Source of the DNA: Bacillus sp. P14.5
Lineage (GTDB): Bacteria > Bacillota > Bacilli > Bacillales > Bacillaceae_B
DNA: 64,000 bases
Reading direction: 5' to 3'
Assembly: GCF_003316765.1 (NCBI RefSeq)
Contig: NZ_NIJF01000116.1
Coordinates: forward strand, 230,336 to 294,335
Shown here one piece after another: positions 1 to 6,793 of this stretch. The translations under genes and the position numbers were made by a program. The notes beneath the pieces were generated by a model. The model searched no databases. It had not been told where the DNA came from and saw only the letters and a list, made by a program, of their open reading frames with translations. Every line of letters starts with the position of its first letter. The stretch's first letter is position 1.

Positions 1-2
1 AG

Positions 3-337
3 GCAGAAAAGAAAGAAAAAGAGCATGGTCAGAGAATAGCCAGTCTGCAGGATCAGGCAGAAGAGTATAAGCGAAAGCAAGAAGAATCGGAGCAAAGTGT
101 CTGGGCCATGCAAAAGGAAGTCCAGTCATTAAAAAACAGCTGAATAACATGCAAACTAAGCAGTTGAATTCCATTTCCAAAAAGAGAAACGCTCAAGCCG
201 GAAGGAAAGTGAGCGGCGGCGGAACACCGGGACTTTCCAAAGAGGAACAGTCCATGATTCAAGACCACTATGACTTTGTTCCGGTCAGCAAAAACTCGAA
301 AACAACCATTTTTAACCCTATGCGATACAGCAAGTAA
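3..337 (+). pseudogene. C-terminal part of a coiled-coil protein, interrupted by a one-base frameshift
   Basis: The frame open from base 3 reads a Lys/Glu/Gln-rich helical stretch and stops at 141-143. Adding one A to the A-run at 131-136 joins it smoothly to the frame that ends with TAA at 335-337 (last residues FNPMRYSK). The joined tail is first coiled-coil-like, then basic and glycine-containing. The 5' end lies outside the window. I do not recognise the family. It precedes two small genes of an accessory glycosyltransferase/JAMM peptidase locus and probably belongs to the same transcription unit, since the next gene begins 14 bases later with its own ribosome binding site. The break matches three other missing-A events in this window, so it is more likely a sequence error than a dead gene. 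Confidence 0.5.
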
Positions 338-351
338 AGGGGGTGAACCAC

Positions 352-489
352 ATGAGACGGGAAGATGTGCAGAAATTATATAAAGAAGCGTCAAGTACGA
401 GGATTTCTCCTACAAGAAAGAAAAAAGTAAAAGCAACTCCCCAAAAGTCCTCTTTCAAATTCAAAGGGTGCGGCTGTGGAGCTAGGTAA
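352..489 (+). CDS. small basic protein with Cys-rich C-terminus
   Basis: This 45-residue ORF starts with ATG seven bases after AAAGGGGGTGA, a strong ribosome binding site. It is rich in Lys/Arg and ends KGCGCGAR, giving two cysteines spaced CxC. Its last 14 bases overlap the start of the peptidase gene that follows, so the two are probably translationally coupled. I do not recognise a family. A short basic protein ending in a Gly-Cys motif beside a JAMM peptidase could be a substrate or carrier of that peptidase, but this is only inference from position. Support rests on the ribosome binding site and tight gene packing. Confidence 0.5.
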   Translation: MRREDVQKLYKEASSTRISPTRKKKVKATPQKSSFKFKGCGCGAR

Positions 490-895
490 GCATTCACCGC
501 CATGTTTTTTGATGAAAGAAGCTTATGATGAAATGATTCTTCACTGTATGCAAGAAACACCATTCGAAGCTTGCGGCCTTCTCTCGGGCAGGGGAAAGAA
601 CTGTGAAACGGTCTGGAGAATGAAAAACGTGGAAAGAAGTGAACATTCGTTTGCCATGGATCTGGGTGAAATGGATAGGACTTTTGCTGCAATGAATGAA
701 GCCAAACAGAATTTCAATGGAATCTATCATTCCCATCCAACCGCCCTTCCGACTCCTTCCACAGAAGACATTCAGTATGCGGTGTATCCGCACGCTTTCT
801 ATTTCATCGTTTCATTGAAAGAACCCAAACCGGAAGTGGCCTGTTATCTTATTGACAAAGACGGCGTCACAGAAGTGGAGATCATCATTTTATAG
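476..895 (+). CDS. M67 family (JAMM/Mov34/MPN) metallopeptidase
   Basis: The 139-residue protein is a single JAB domain. A Glu near residue 31 (EACGLLSG) and the zinc motif HSHP-x7-S-x2-D (HSHPTALPTPSTED) make up the JAMM signature of zinc-dependent isopeptidases and peptidases. Bacterial relatives remove or process ubiquitin-like or sulfur-carrier proteins, or cleave Cys conjugates; the substrate here is unknown. GTG at 476 is chosen because AAAGGG lies seven bases upstream and the start overlaps the preceding small gene; an internal ATG at residue 13 is an alternative. There is no signal peptide, so it is probably cytosolic. It is followed by a GC-rich hairpin and then glycosyltransferase genes. 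Confidence 0.8.
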   Translation: MELGKHSPPCFLMKEAYDEMILHCMQETPFEACGLLSGRGKNCETVWRMKNVERSEHSFAMDLGEMDRTFAAMNEAKQNFNGIYHSHPTALPTPSTEDIQYAVYPHAFYFIVSLKEPKPEVACYLIDKDGVTEVEIIIL

Positions 896-902
896 AATGG
901 CC

Positions 903-936
903 TGCTGCTGCCATTTTAAAAGGCAGCGGCTCCTTC
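903..936 (+). terminator. GC-rich stem-loop after the JAMM peptidase gene
   Basis: GCTGCTGCC and GGCAGCGGC can pair across a short A/T-rich loop just after the stop codon. There is no clear U-tract, so it could be a weak terminator or an mRNA-processing structure. Confidence 0.35.
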
Positions 937-1024
937 CTGGCCGATTGCCGGTAAAAGGCTGAGTGAAAGCAGAAAACACTACCTGGCAAGGTATGAGTGT
1001 AAATTTTTAAAAAGAGGTGATGAA

Positions 1025-1780
1025 ATGAAAGTTTCTATTATTATTCCATTTTACAACTGCCCATATGTTGACCAGGCTGTCAAAAGTGCTCTCAACCAGA
1101 CCTATCCCAATATCGAAGTCATCGTGGTCAACGATGGGTCCACGAAGCATAAAGAAAAACTTGCTCCTTTTCTTGATAAGATAAAATATATTGAAAAAGC
1201 GAATGGAGGAACTGCAACCGCCCTTAATGCGGGCATTGATGCGGCGACCGGGAATTATTTCTCATGGTTAAGTTCCGATGATCAGTTTTTGCCGGACAAG
1301 ACTGCTGAACAATTGGCTTTTATGCAAAATTCGAAAGCTCAGGTATCCTATACCGCCTTCCGACACATAGATCCGAATAGTATAGTAACAGGTGAAATAC
1401 GATATAAATCATTAAATTGGCGGAAAACCATTAATACATTGGCAGCAAGGTGCCCAATCAATGGGTGTACGGTCATGGCGGATATGAATTTGATCAGACA
1501 GGCCGGAAAATTTGATGAAAGTTTAAAGTACACCCATGATTACGATATGTGGTGCAAACTCTCCCTTCGTGTCCATATGTTGTATTTTGATAAATTCACT
1601 GTACACTACCGGGTCCATGATGAAATGGGGACGAAGAAGCATTTTCCGAAACTGGAGCAGGAAGCGAATGAGGTCCGCATGAGATATAAAAAAGCATTTC
1701 TAGAATTCAATGAGAGTAAAAGAGCAGCCGCGAATGTGGGAACAATTCCTTTAAGGAAAATGCGGAAACCTCTGAAGTAA
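1025..1780 (+). CDS. family 2 glycosyltransferase
   Basis: The 251-residue protein has a GT-A fold of the GT2 type: the N-terminal nucleotide-binding strand VSIIIPFYN, the NDGS motif near residue 37, and SSDD near residue 80 in the position of the metal-binding DxD. It should transfer a sugar from a nucleotide donor to an unknown acceptor. There are no membrane segments, so it acts in the cytoplasm. The start follows AAAGAGGTGATGAA. It resembles single-domain glycosyltransferases in Bacillus surface and spore-coat glycosylation loci (CgeD-like), but the acceptor cannot be read from sequence. The second glycosyltransferase follows after a 40-codon ORF. Confidence 0.85.
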   Translation: MKVSIIIPFYNCPYVDQAVKSALNQTYPNIEVIVVNDGSTKHKEKLAPFLDKIKYIEKANGGTATALNAGIDAATGNYFSWLSSDDQFLPDKTAEQLAFMQNSKAQVSYTAFRHIDPNSIVTGEIRYKSLNWRKTINTLAARCPINGCTVMADMNLIRQAGKFDESLKYTHDYDMWCKLSLRVHMLYFDKFTVHYRVHDEMGTKKHFPKLEQEANEVRMRYKKAFLEFNESKRAAANVGTIPLRKMRKPLK

Positions 1781-1809
1781 TCTGGATTTACGGAAGGAGG
1801 TGTACTGTA

Positions 1810-1932
1810 GTGAGAATGAGCATTGCGCTCCTTCAGAAACTAACCAGTCTGAGAAGGGACAGGGTGCTGCCTGCTTTCACCCCGCCAGAAGGTATATTGT
1901 ATTGGCGGGAAAAATCAGGAATCTTTTATTAG
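1810..1932 (+). CDS. putative 40-residue protein of unknown function
   Basis: A GTG-started ORF of 40 codons follows a near-perfect ribosome binding site (AAGGAGGTG, spacing about 8) in the gap between two glycosyltransferase genes, and stops 43 bases before the next start. The peptide has an amphipathic basic N-terminal half (LLQKLTSLRRDR) and an aromatic tail. It is too short for family assignment. The ribosome binding site is the main argument for translation. It could be a leader peptide or a small partner protein. Confidence 0.45.
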   Translation: MRMSIALLQKLTSLRRDRVLPAFTPPEGILYWREKSGIFY

Positions 1933-1975
1933 GGATAGTTTAATATCCGTACCGCTCAACAAGAGGAGTGACATC

Positions 1976-3208
1976 ATGAAAATATTATTGGCAACGGTAT
2001 ATCCGCTTCCCGGCGGCGGGGGCATATGGTCCTTTGTTTCCAATCTGCGTAATAGCCTGGAGCGGAATGGACATACGGTGGACATCTTAAGTACGGATGA
2101 AAAGAATACAAAAGTGAAGATATTGAACAGCGGCGTGGAGGTGAAGTTTGACACTCATCAGGATGCGGTCAACCACAAACTGCAAACAGCATTACCTGAC
2201 ATTCCACAGGCTTCTTTTAAATACTTCTGGGAAAAACACCGGTCCTTGTTTGAGGCTGCAGTTTCAGAAATTTCAATGGAGGCGTATGACATTATCCATG
2301 CGCAGGATATTACAGCTGCCCTCGCCATCAGCGCTATTAAGCCTCCGTCCGTTCCATTGGTCACTTCAGTGAACGGATACTTGGGCGGTGAAATTTTCTT
2401 CGAGTGGAAATTTCAAAACCCTGGCAAAACGGATGAACAGATCTGGAGCATGCCCGAGTTACTATACTCCCAGGAAATCGAACGCCTCGGCTGCCAAGCA
2501 AGTGACAAGATCCACGCTGCTTCAGAATGGCTGACGAAGGTGCTTGCAGGAAAGTATGGCGTTCCCCTCTCAAAAATCAGCACCTTCCCCTATGGAGTAG
2601 ATATAGGTAAGCTGCAAAAGAAAGGAGCAGCCGCCCCTGTTAAAAAAGAAGGAGGAAAAAAGATCATCCTCTGTATGGGGAGGCTGGTATACCTTAAAGG
2701 GATTCACCATTTAATCAGCGCACTGCCTCACCTGCAAAAGGAAAGAAATGACTGGGAATGCTGGATTCTCGGGGAAGGAGACATGAAGGAAACCCTCAAG
2801 AAGCAGTGTGAAGAACTTGGGGTTCGGAATTCTGTGAAATTTAAAGGGTATGTGAAAGACGCAGTGCCCATCTTACAGCAAGCAGATATACTTGTTCATC
2901 CAAGTCTTCAGGAAACGCTCCCGCATACTGTCATTGAAGCGCAGCTTGCCGGGATCCCGGTCATTGTCAGCGACGCCTCAGCCATGCCCGAGATGGTCAT
3001 TCACGGAGAAACAGGTCTTGTCTTTCCTCATGGAAACAGCCATGCTCTGTACACACAGATATCAACTCTCCTGAAAGCCCCGAAAATGAGGGAGGAGATA
3101 AGCATTAAAGCATTAAATAGAGGAAGACAAAATTGGGATTTAGACAGGATGACCCTCAACATGGAGAAGTTTTACCGGGATGCCATCCAGGAGAAAAAAG
3201 GAAGCTGA
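1976..3208 (+). CDS. family 4 glycosyltransferase
   Basis: The 410-residue GT-B glycosyltransferase has an N-terminal glycine-rich acceptor loop (PLPGGGGIWSF). Its C-terminal GT4 domain (roughly residues 225-395) carries GRLVYLKG and the E-x7-E region (HPSLQETLPHTVIEAQ) that binds the nucleotide sugar. It probably extends or modifies a glycan begun by the upstream GT2 enzyme. The start ATG follows AAGAGGAGTGACATC. The protein has no membrane anchor. A terminator-like hairpin follows, so this gene likely closes the operon. The acceptor is unknown; spore coat, flagellar or exopolysaccharide targets are all possible. Confidence 0.85.
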   Translation: MKILLATVYPLPGGGGIWSFVSNLRNSLERNGHTVDILSTDEKNTKVKILNSGVEVKFDTHQDAVNHKLQTALPDIPQASFKYFWEKHRSLFEAAVSEISMEAYDIIHAQDITAALAISAIKPPSVPLVTSVNGYLGGEIFFEWKFQNPGKTDEQIWSMPELLYSQEIERLGCQASDKIHAASEWLTKVLAGKYGVPLSKISTFPYGVDIGKLQKKGAAAPVKKEGGKKIILCMGRLVYLKGIHHLISALPHLQKERNDWECWILGEGDMKETLKKQCEELGVRNSVKFKGYVKDAVPILQQADILVHPSLQETLPHTVIEAQLAGIPVIVSDASAMPEMVIHGETGLVFPHGNSHALYTQISTLLKAPKMREEISIKALNRGRQNWDLDRMTLNMEKFYRDAIQEKKGS

Positions 3209-3230
3209 GTGAAGCCTCAAGCAAGGTTCA

Positions 3231-3272
3231 CAGGGGCAGGCACTCACAAGGGTGAAAGCCCCTGATTTGTTT
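3231..3272 (+). terminator. probable rho-independent terminator after the GT4 gene
   Basis: CAGGGGC (3231-3237) pairs with GCCCCTG (3258-3264) around an inner CACTC/GGGTG helix, followed by a T-rich stretch. Confidence 0.5.
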
Positions 3273-3399
3273 AATATTAAAAAAGTTGTTTCATCCACTG
3301 CAGCTTGATGATCGCATTCAAAGTCATATCAACGGAAAACCAACCCCCGTTAGCTCCGATGCTGTGAAAAGCACTTTTATTAAATTTGTACAAGAGCTG

Positions 3400-3630
3400 C
3401 CTCTTTTATTAAGACCCTTTTCTATGAGATTATTGCTTTTTAATACTATTTTATCTTCCTCCCCTTTTTCCTGGAAGGATTGGAGCGGAAGGAGTGCGAC
3501 CTCCTGCGGGAGTAGCGGGACAGGTGAGAACCCGCAGGCGAAGCCGAGGAGGCTCAACGCCCGCCTGGAGCGGAAATCCATTACTATTAATAGACAGAAT
3601 CTTTGTGAAAAAGATTTTATTAATTAGAAA
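3400..3630. repeat. GGAGCGG family dispersed repeat, longest copy
   Basis: The block contains TTGGAGCGGAAGGAGTGCGAC, a GC-rich dyad (CTCCTGCGGGAG ... CCCGCAGG ... GCCGAGGAGGCTC) and the closing GGAGCGGAAATCC, then CTTTGTGAAAA. Shorter, decayed copies sharing the GGAGCGG/GGAAATCC marks occur at about 9540, 35230, 43440 and 48770. Similar GC-rich dispersed elements are common between Bacillaceae genes. An ORF crossing it (3286-3627) is not believed to be a gene. Confidence 0.6.
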
Positions 3631-3745
3631 GTTTTACAAGAGGCATCTTTACCCGAAACAGTTTAATGTTTAGGCCAAGTAGATTATAATAGTAGATTGT
3701 GAGCTTTATTTAAGGTACGAAAGAGAGCATCAGGAGGTACGACTT

Positions 3746-4792
3746 ATGAAAACAATCGGCCGGAACGATCCGTGTGAATGCGGAAGCGGTAAAAAGTATA
3801 AAAAATGCTGTGGAAATCAGTCAGCTGTCAATATTGATGATTTGGTCCTTGGGGAACTTGAGATTCTGCAGGCCCAGGCTTATGACTATATTGCCGTACA
3901 TAAAAGTGATGAACTTGAAAATGATTACCATCGTTATTTCTCCGAGATGACGATGATGAATAAAGACCAGGAAATTTATGAGATGGCGTTCTTAAGCTGG
4001 TACGGTGTGACGAAAAAGCTTGAAGAAGGACAGTCGCTTATAGAAATGTTTGTGGAGAAACAGGGCAAGGCTGTCGGAAGGCCGCAAACGCTGGAAAGCC
4101 TGGAAGAGTGGAAATCCCCGCGTCTTGCGGCTGGGATTGTGACATCCGCAAAGGGCTCGGAGCTTGTGATTCAGGATACCGTTGAAGGTGAGACATTCAA
4201 TGTTGAAGGAGCCAACCCGGAAATCGTCGAAGGCTGCTTCTTTATCGGAATCCTTCTGCAAAACGGAATCAGTTATCTTCCGTTTGCACAGTACTTTGTG
4301 TATCCGGGGATTGCTGAGACTTGTAAAGATGCAATGGTTGAAAAAATGAGAAAAGCCGGCAGGGATTCTGTGGAAGAATATCTCGCTTCGGATTATCTTT
4401 ATCTCGCCGATCATTGTTTCGACCTTTTCACCGGACGAGGAAAAGGTGTTTCTGAGGAGACGGAAGCTGTGAAGGAAGAGAAGGAGAACATTGATAATCC
4501 TGCTTATGCAGAGGCGATCGACTCCATGAAAGCTTTCTTGACGGAACAGGCAGAATCCTCTTTCAGCATTGAAAAAGCTGCTAAGCTTCTGACTCAATAC
4601 TTCGAGAGCGAAACTCCGAAGATCCGCAACCCGCAAATCTATTCAGCTTCAATAGTGGAAGTCATCAAGGCTGATACAGAATTGAAAAAAGATTATTTGC
4701 AGAAAGACCTGGCCGAAGCGTTCGGCGTATCCGCCAACAGCATTTCCAGACGTGCGAAGGAAATGAAGAAAATTTTGCTGACCGCAGTTTAA
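3746..4792 (+). CDS. SEC-C motif protein with C-terminal helix-turn-helix
   Basis: The 348-residue protein begins with a SEC-C zinc-binding motif (residues about 4-23, NDPCECGSGKKYKKCC), like the one ending SecA. A long middle region without a recognised domain follows, including an acidic linker near residue 245. The C-terminus looks like a helix-turn-helix (residues about 318-345; KDLAEAFGVSANSISRRAKE). The ATG follows AGGAGGT. A zinc finger plus HTH suggests nucleic-acid or ribosome/SecB-type binding, but no function can be assigned. It is monocistronic: a GGGACAGTCCC repeat with a large stem-loop follows, and the next gene has its own sigma-D promoter. Confidence 0.8.
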   Translation: MKTIGRNDPCECGSGKKYKKCCGNQSAVNIDDLVLGELEILQAQAYDYIAVHKSDELENDYHRYFSEMTMMNKDQEIYEMAFLSWYGVTKKLEEGQSLIEMFVEKQGKAVGRPQTLESLEEWKSPRLAAGIVTSAKGSELVIQDTVEGETFNVEGANPEIVEGCFFIGILLQNGISYLPFAQYFVYPGIAETCKDAMVEKMRKAGRDSVEEYLASDYLYLADHCFDLFTGRGKGVSEETEAVKEEKENIDNPAYAEAIDSMKAFLTEQAESSFSIEKAAKLLTQYFESETPKIRNPQIYSASIVEVIKADTELKKDYLQKDLAEAFGVSANSISRRAKEMKKILLTAV

Positions 4793-4805
4793 TGCGTCAC
4801 CAAGT

Positions 4806-4880
4806 AAAGAGGGGCAGTCCCTATTAGTGCTTTAGAGCATTAAAAGGGACTGTCCCTCTTTGTGCTTTAAAGGGTTAAAG
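4806..4880. repeat. GGGACAGTCCC-family palindromic element, copy A (double core)
   Basis: Two cores in opposite orientation (at about 4811 and 4845) form a 17-bp stem, AAAGAGGGGCAGTCCCT with AGGGACTGTCCCTCTTT, with a nested TGCT/AGCA loop and a trailing GTGCTTTAAAGGGTTAAAG. It may also stop transcription of the preceding gene. Confidence 0.75.
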
Positions 4881-4901
4881 TGTCTTTCTCCAGACGCATT
4901 G

Positions 4902-4928
4902 TAAAGATTTTATTAAGAGAGTCGATAT
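4902..4928 (+). promoter_or_regulatory. sigma-D (flagellar/chemotaxis) promoter of the chemoreceptor gene
   Basis: TAAA (4902-4905), a 15-base spacer, then GTCGATAT (4921-4928) matches the Bacillus sigma-D consensus TAAA-N15-GCCGATAT with one mismatch. It lies about 50 bases before the start codon. Confidence 0.8.
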
Positions 4929-4976
4929 ATATGGAGAGTCATTATTTTACATTTTGGAAGAAAGAAGGAATTATTG

Positions 4977-6446
4977 ATGAATGCAGTAGAGCAGCTTAGA
5001 TTAGGCGATGTGAAAAAGAAGAATTTACTTATGTTTATCACGTTTTTGATTTCTCTGGTTGCAGCCGGTACTTCTTCGGCGGTATCCGGTGAATTTTCTA
5101 AGACCCTATTATACTTAACAGAATCAATTGTTTTCACACTCATATTTGTTGCAGTTCAACTTGTAATGAAGAAGTACAGGCTTTTTCCTTTGGTAAGCAT
5201 CATAGTCATTCAGGCCTTTACGTTCTCGGCACTATTCATCCTGTCACCAACTTGGGATATCATCCCGATTTTATTTGTGATTGCACTGATTTCGGCACTG
5301 CACTTTAGCAAGCTTGTCTTTGGCATAGGGTATCTGTTGGGTTTGGTCATTCTGGTTACCAACTTGGCACTAATTGAAAAAAAGCCCTTAATGGAGACTT
5401 TCATCCCTACATCTATTTTGGCGTATGTATTGAGCGGTGTGATTATGGGAGTGATGATTTTCCTAAACGCAAAGCAGGACCAAAAGCTGCAGGAAATGAT
5501 GCTGACAGCCGAAGAAGAGGCTGAAAGGCAAAGAGAACTCAAACTGAATCTTGAAGAAAAGGTAAGCGGAATCATTGGAGATTTATCGGCGGTGAACCAG
5601 CAGGTACAGACAAATCTGGCTTCACAGGAAGAGATGAAAACAGCCATCAGCGAAGTTGCTTCCGGGAGTCAGGTCCAAACTGAGCAAATTACGGATATTA
5701 CCGACAATGCCCTCAATACGAAAAGCTCTATGGATCATTTATTCTCTGTTTCAACCCAGCTCCAAGAAGAAACGGACAAAGCAAATCAGCAGATCACAGA
5801 AAGTGAAGAGAAAGCCAGTGAGTTGAACGAAGATACCCAGGAGCTTGCTGTATTGGTAAAAGAATTAAACCAAACGTTCTCCGTCCTGACAGAAACAATC
5901 AAGGAAACCAATACGTTTACAGGCACGATCAAAGAAATAACCGATCAGACTAATCTTCTTGCTCTCAATGCATCCATCGAAGCCGCACGTGCAGGCGAAG
6001 CGGGGAAAGGCTTTGCCGTAGTGGCTGAAGAAATCCGAAAGCTCGCTGAGATGAGCAGCCGGACAACAGACCGAATCAACGATAATTTGGTGAAGCTGAA
6101 CCAAAACAATGATGAAGCACTGCTGAAAGTTAAAACAAGCAGTGAGTTCATCACCAAAGGCATTCAGTCAACCAAGCACGTGACCAATTCATTCGGCCAG
6201 ACATCTTTAGTTTTCACCAACCTGCAAGAGCATGTGAGAACACTTCTTCAACTGGCAGAAGAAGTCGGCAGACAATCTGAAAAGACGCAAGGATCCACAG
6301 CTGAATTGGCAGCAATCATTGAACAATCTTCGGCCAGCCTTGAAGAAATGAGTGCTACCGTCGAAAGCTTAACAAACGATAACCATTCCATTGCTGAATT
6401 AATGGGTGAAACAAGCGAAAAAGCCAATTCCATCTTAAATACCTAA
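4977..6446 (+). CDS. methyl-accepting chemotaxis protein with six-helix membrane sensor
   Basis: About 489 residues. Six hydrophobic segments fill roughly residues 17-165 with no large extracellular domain and no obvious HAMP domain. A long cytoplasmic coiled coil follows, with the conserved signalling hairpin (DQTNLLALNASIEAARAGE, residues about 325-345) that contacts CheA and CheW. It therefore probably senses a membrane-associated or energy-related signal. ATG at 4977 fits GAAGGAA six bases upstream; TTG at 4974 is an alternative. A sigma-D promoter directly upstream supports a motility role. A hairpin terminator follows. Confidence 0.9.
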   Translation: MNAVEQLRLGDVKKKNLLMFITFLISLVAAGTSSAVSGEFSKTLLYLTESIVFTLIFVAVQLVMKKYRLFPLVSIIVIQAFTFSALFILSPTWDIIPILFVIALISALHFSKLVFGIGYLLGLVILVTNLALIEKKPLMETFIPTSILAYVLSGVIMGVMIFLNAKQDQKLQEMMLTAEEEAERQRELKLNLEEKVSGIIGDLSAVNQQVQTNLASQEEMKTAISEVASGSQVQTEQITDITDNALNTKSSMDHLFSVSTQLQEETDKANQQITESEEKASELNEDTQELAVLVKELNQTFSVLTETIKETNTFTGTIKEITDQTNLLALNASIEAARAGEAGKGFAVVAEEIRKLAEMSSRTTDRINDNLVKLNQNNDEALLKVKTSSEFITKGIQSTKHVTNSFGQTSLVFTNLQEHVRTLLQLAEEVGRQSEKTQGSTAELAAIIEQSSASLEEMSATVESLTNDNHSIAELMGETSEKANSILNT

Positions 6447-6457
6447 AGTCTATATCC

Positions 6458-6496
6458 AGAGTGGCCTGCGCAACTGATGCAAGCCACTCTTTTAAT
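6458..6496 (+). terminator. terminator after the chemoreceptor gene
   Basis: AGAGTGGC (6458-6465) pairs with GCCACTCT (6483-6490), with an inner GCGCA/TGC helix, followed by TTTTAAT. Confidence 0.65.
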
Positions 6497-6509
6497 GTTT
6501 GAGCTCTGT

Positions 6510-6561
6510 TGCTTTAAAGCGCTGAAAGGGACTGTCCTTCTTCGTGCTTTAAAGTGCTAAA
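6510..6561. repeat. GGGACAGTCCC-family palindromic element, copy B
   Basis: GCTTTAAAGCGCTGAAAGG, the core GGGACTGTCC, then TTCGTGCTTTAAAGTGCTAAA. It lies between the chemoreceptor terminator and the secA leader. Confidence 0.75.
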
Positions 6562-6733
6562 TCGGAGGCCTTTGCCGGTTGTTGTCACTCTTTGACGATA
6601 GTGGTAATATTAATAGGGAATATTGCGTTTTTTTAAAAGAGGATTTTGCTTTTAAATAGAGAAGATTAATTAGTGTATATTGATCTTGTTTGCGAAGGCA
6701 GATGCTCTGCCTGTATATATGAAGGATAATTCA

Positions 6734-6778
6734 ATGGCTGCAAAATTGGGCAGCTTTTTACAATACTATTTCGACTAG
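6734..6778 (+). other. candidate leader peptide ORF in the secA 5' region
   Basis: ATG at 6734 follows GAAGGATAATTCA and opens a 14-codon frame ending in TAG at 6776-6778, directly against the secA ribosome binding site AAGGAG (6779-6784). The same frame is open upstream to an ATG at 6719. A GCTGC/GCAGC stem followed by TTTTT (6737-6759) lies inside it. The arrangement would allow translational coupling or attenuation of secA; translation is not shown. Confidence 0.3.
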
Positions 6779-6793
6779 AAGGAGCGCTCATAG

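Noticed and set aside
3286..3627. 113-codon ORF
   Set aside because: It crosses the GC-rich GGAGCGG repeat, has no ribosome binding site and no protein-like composition.
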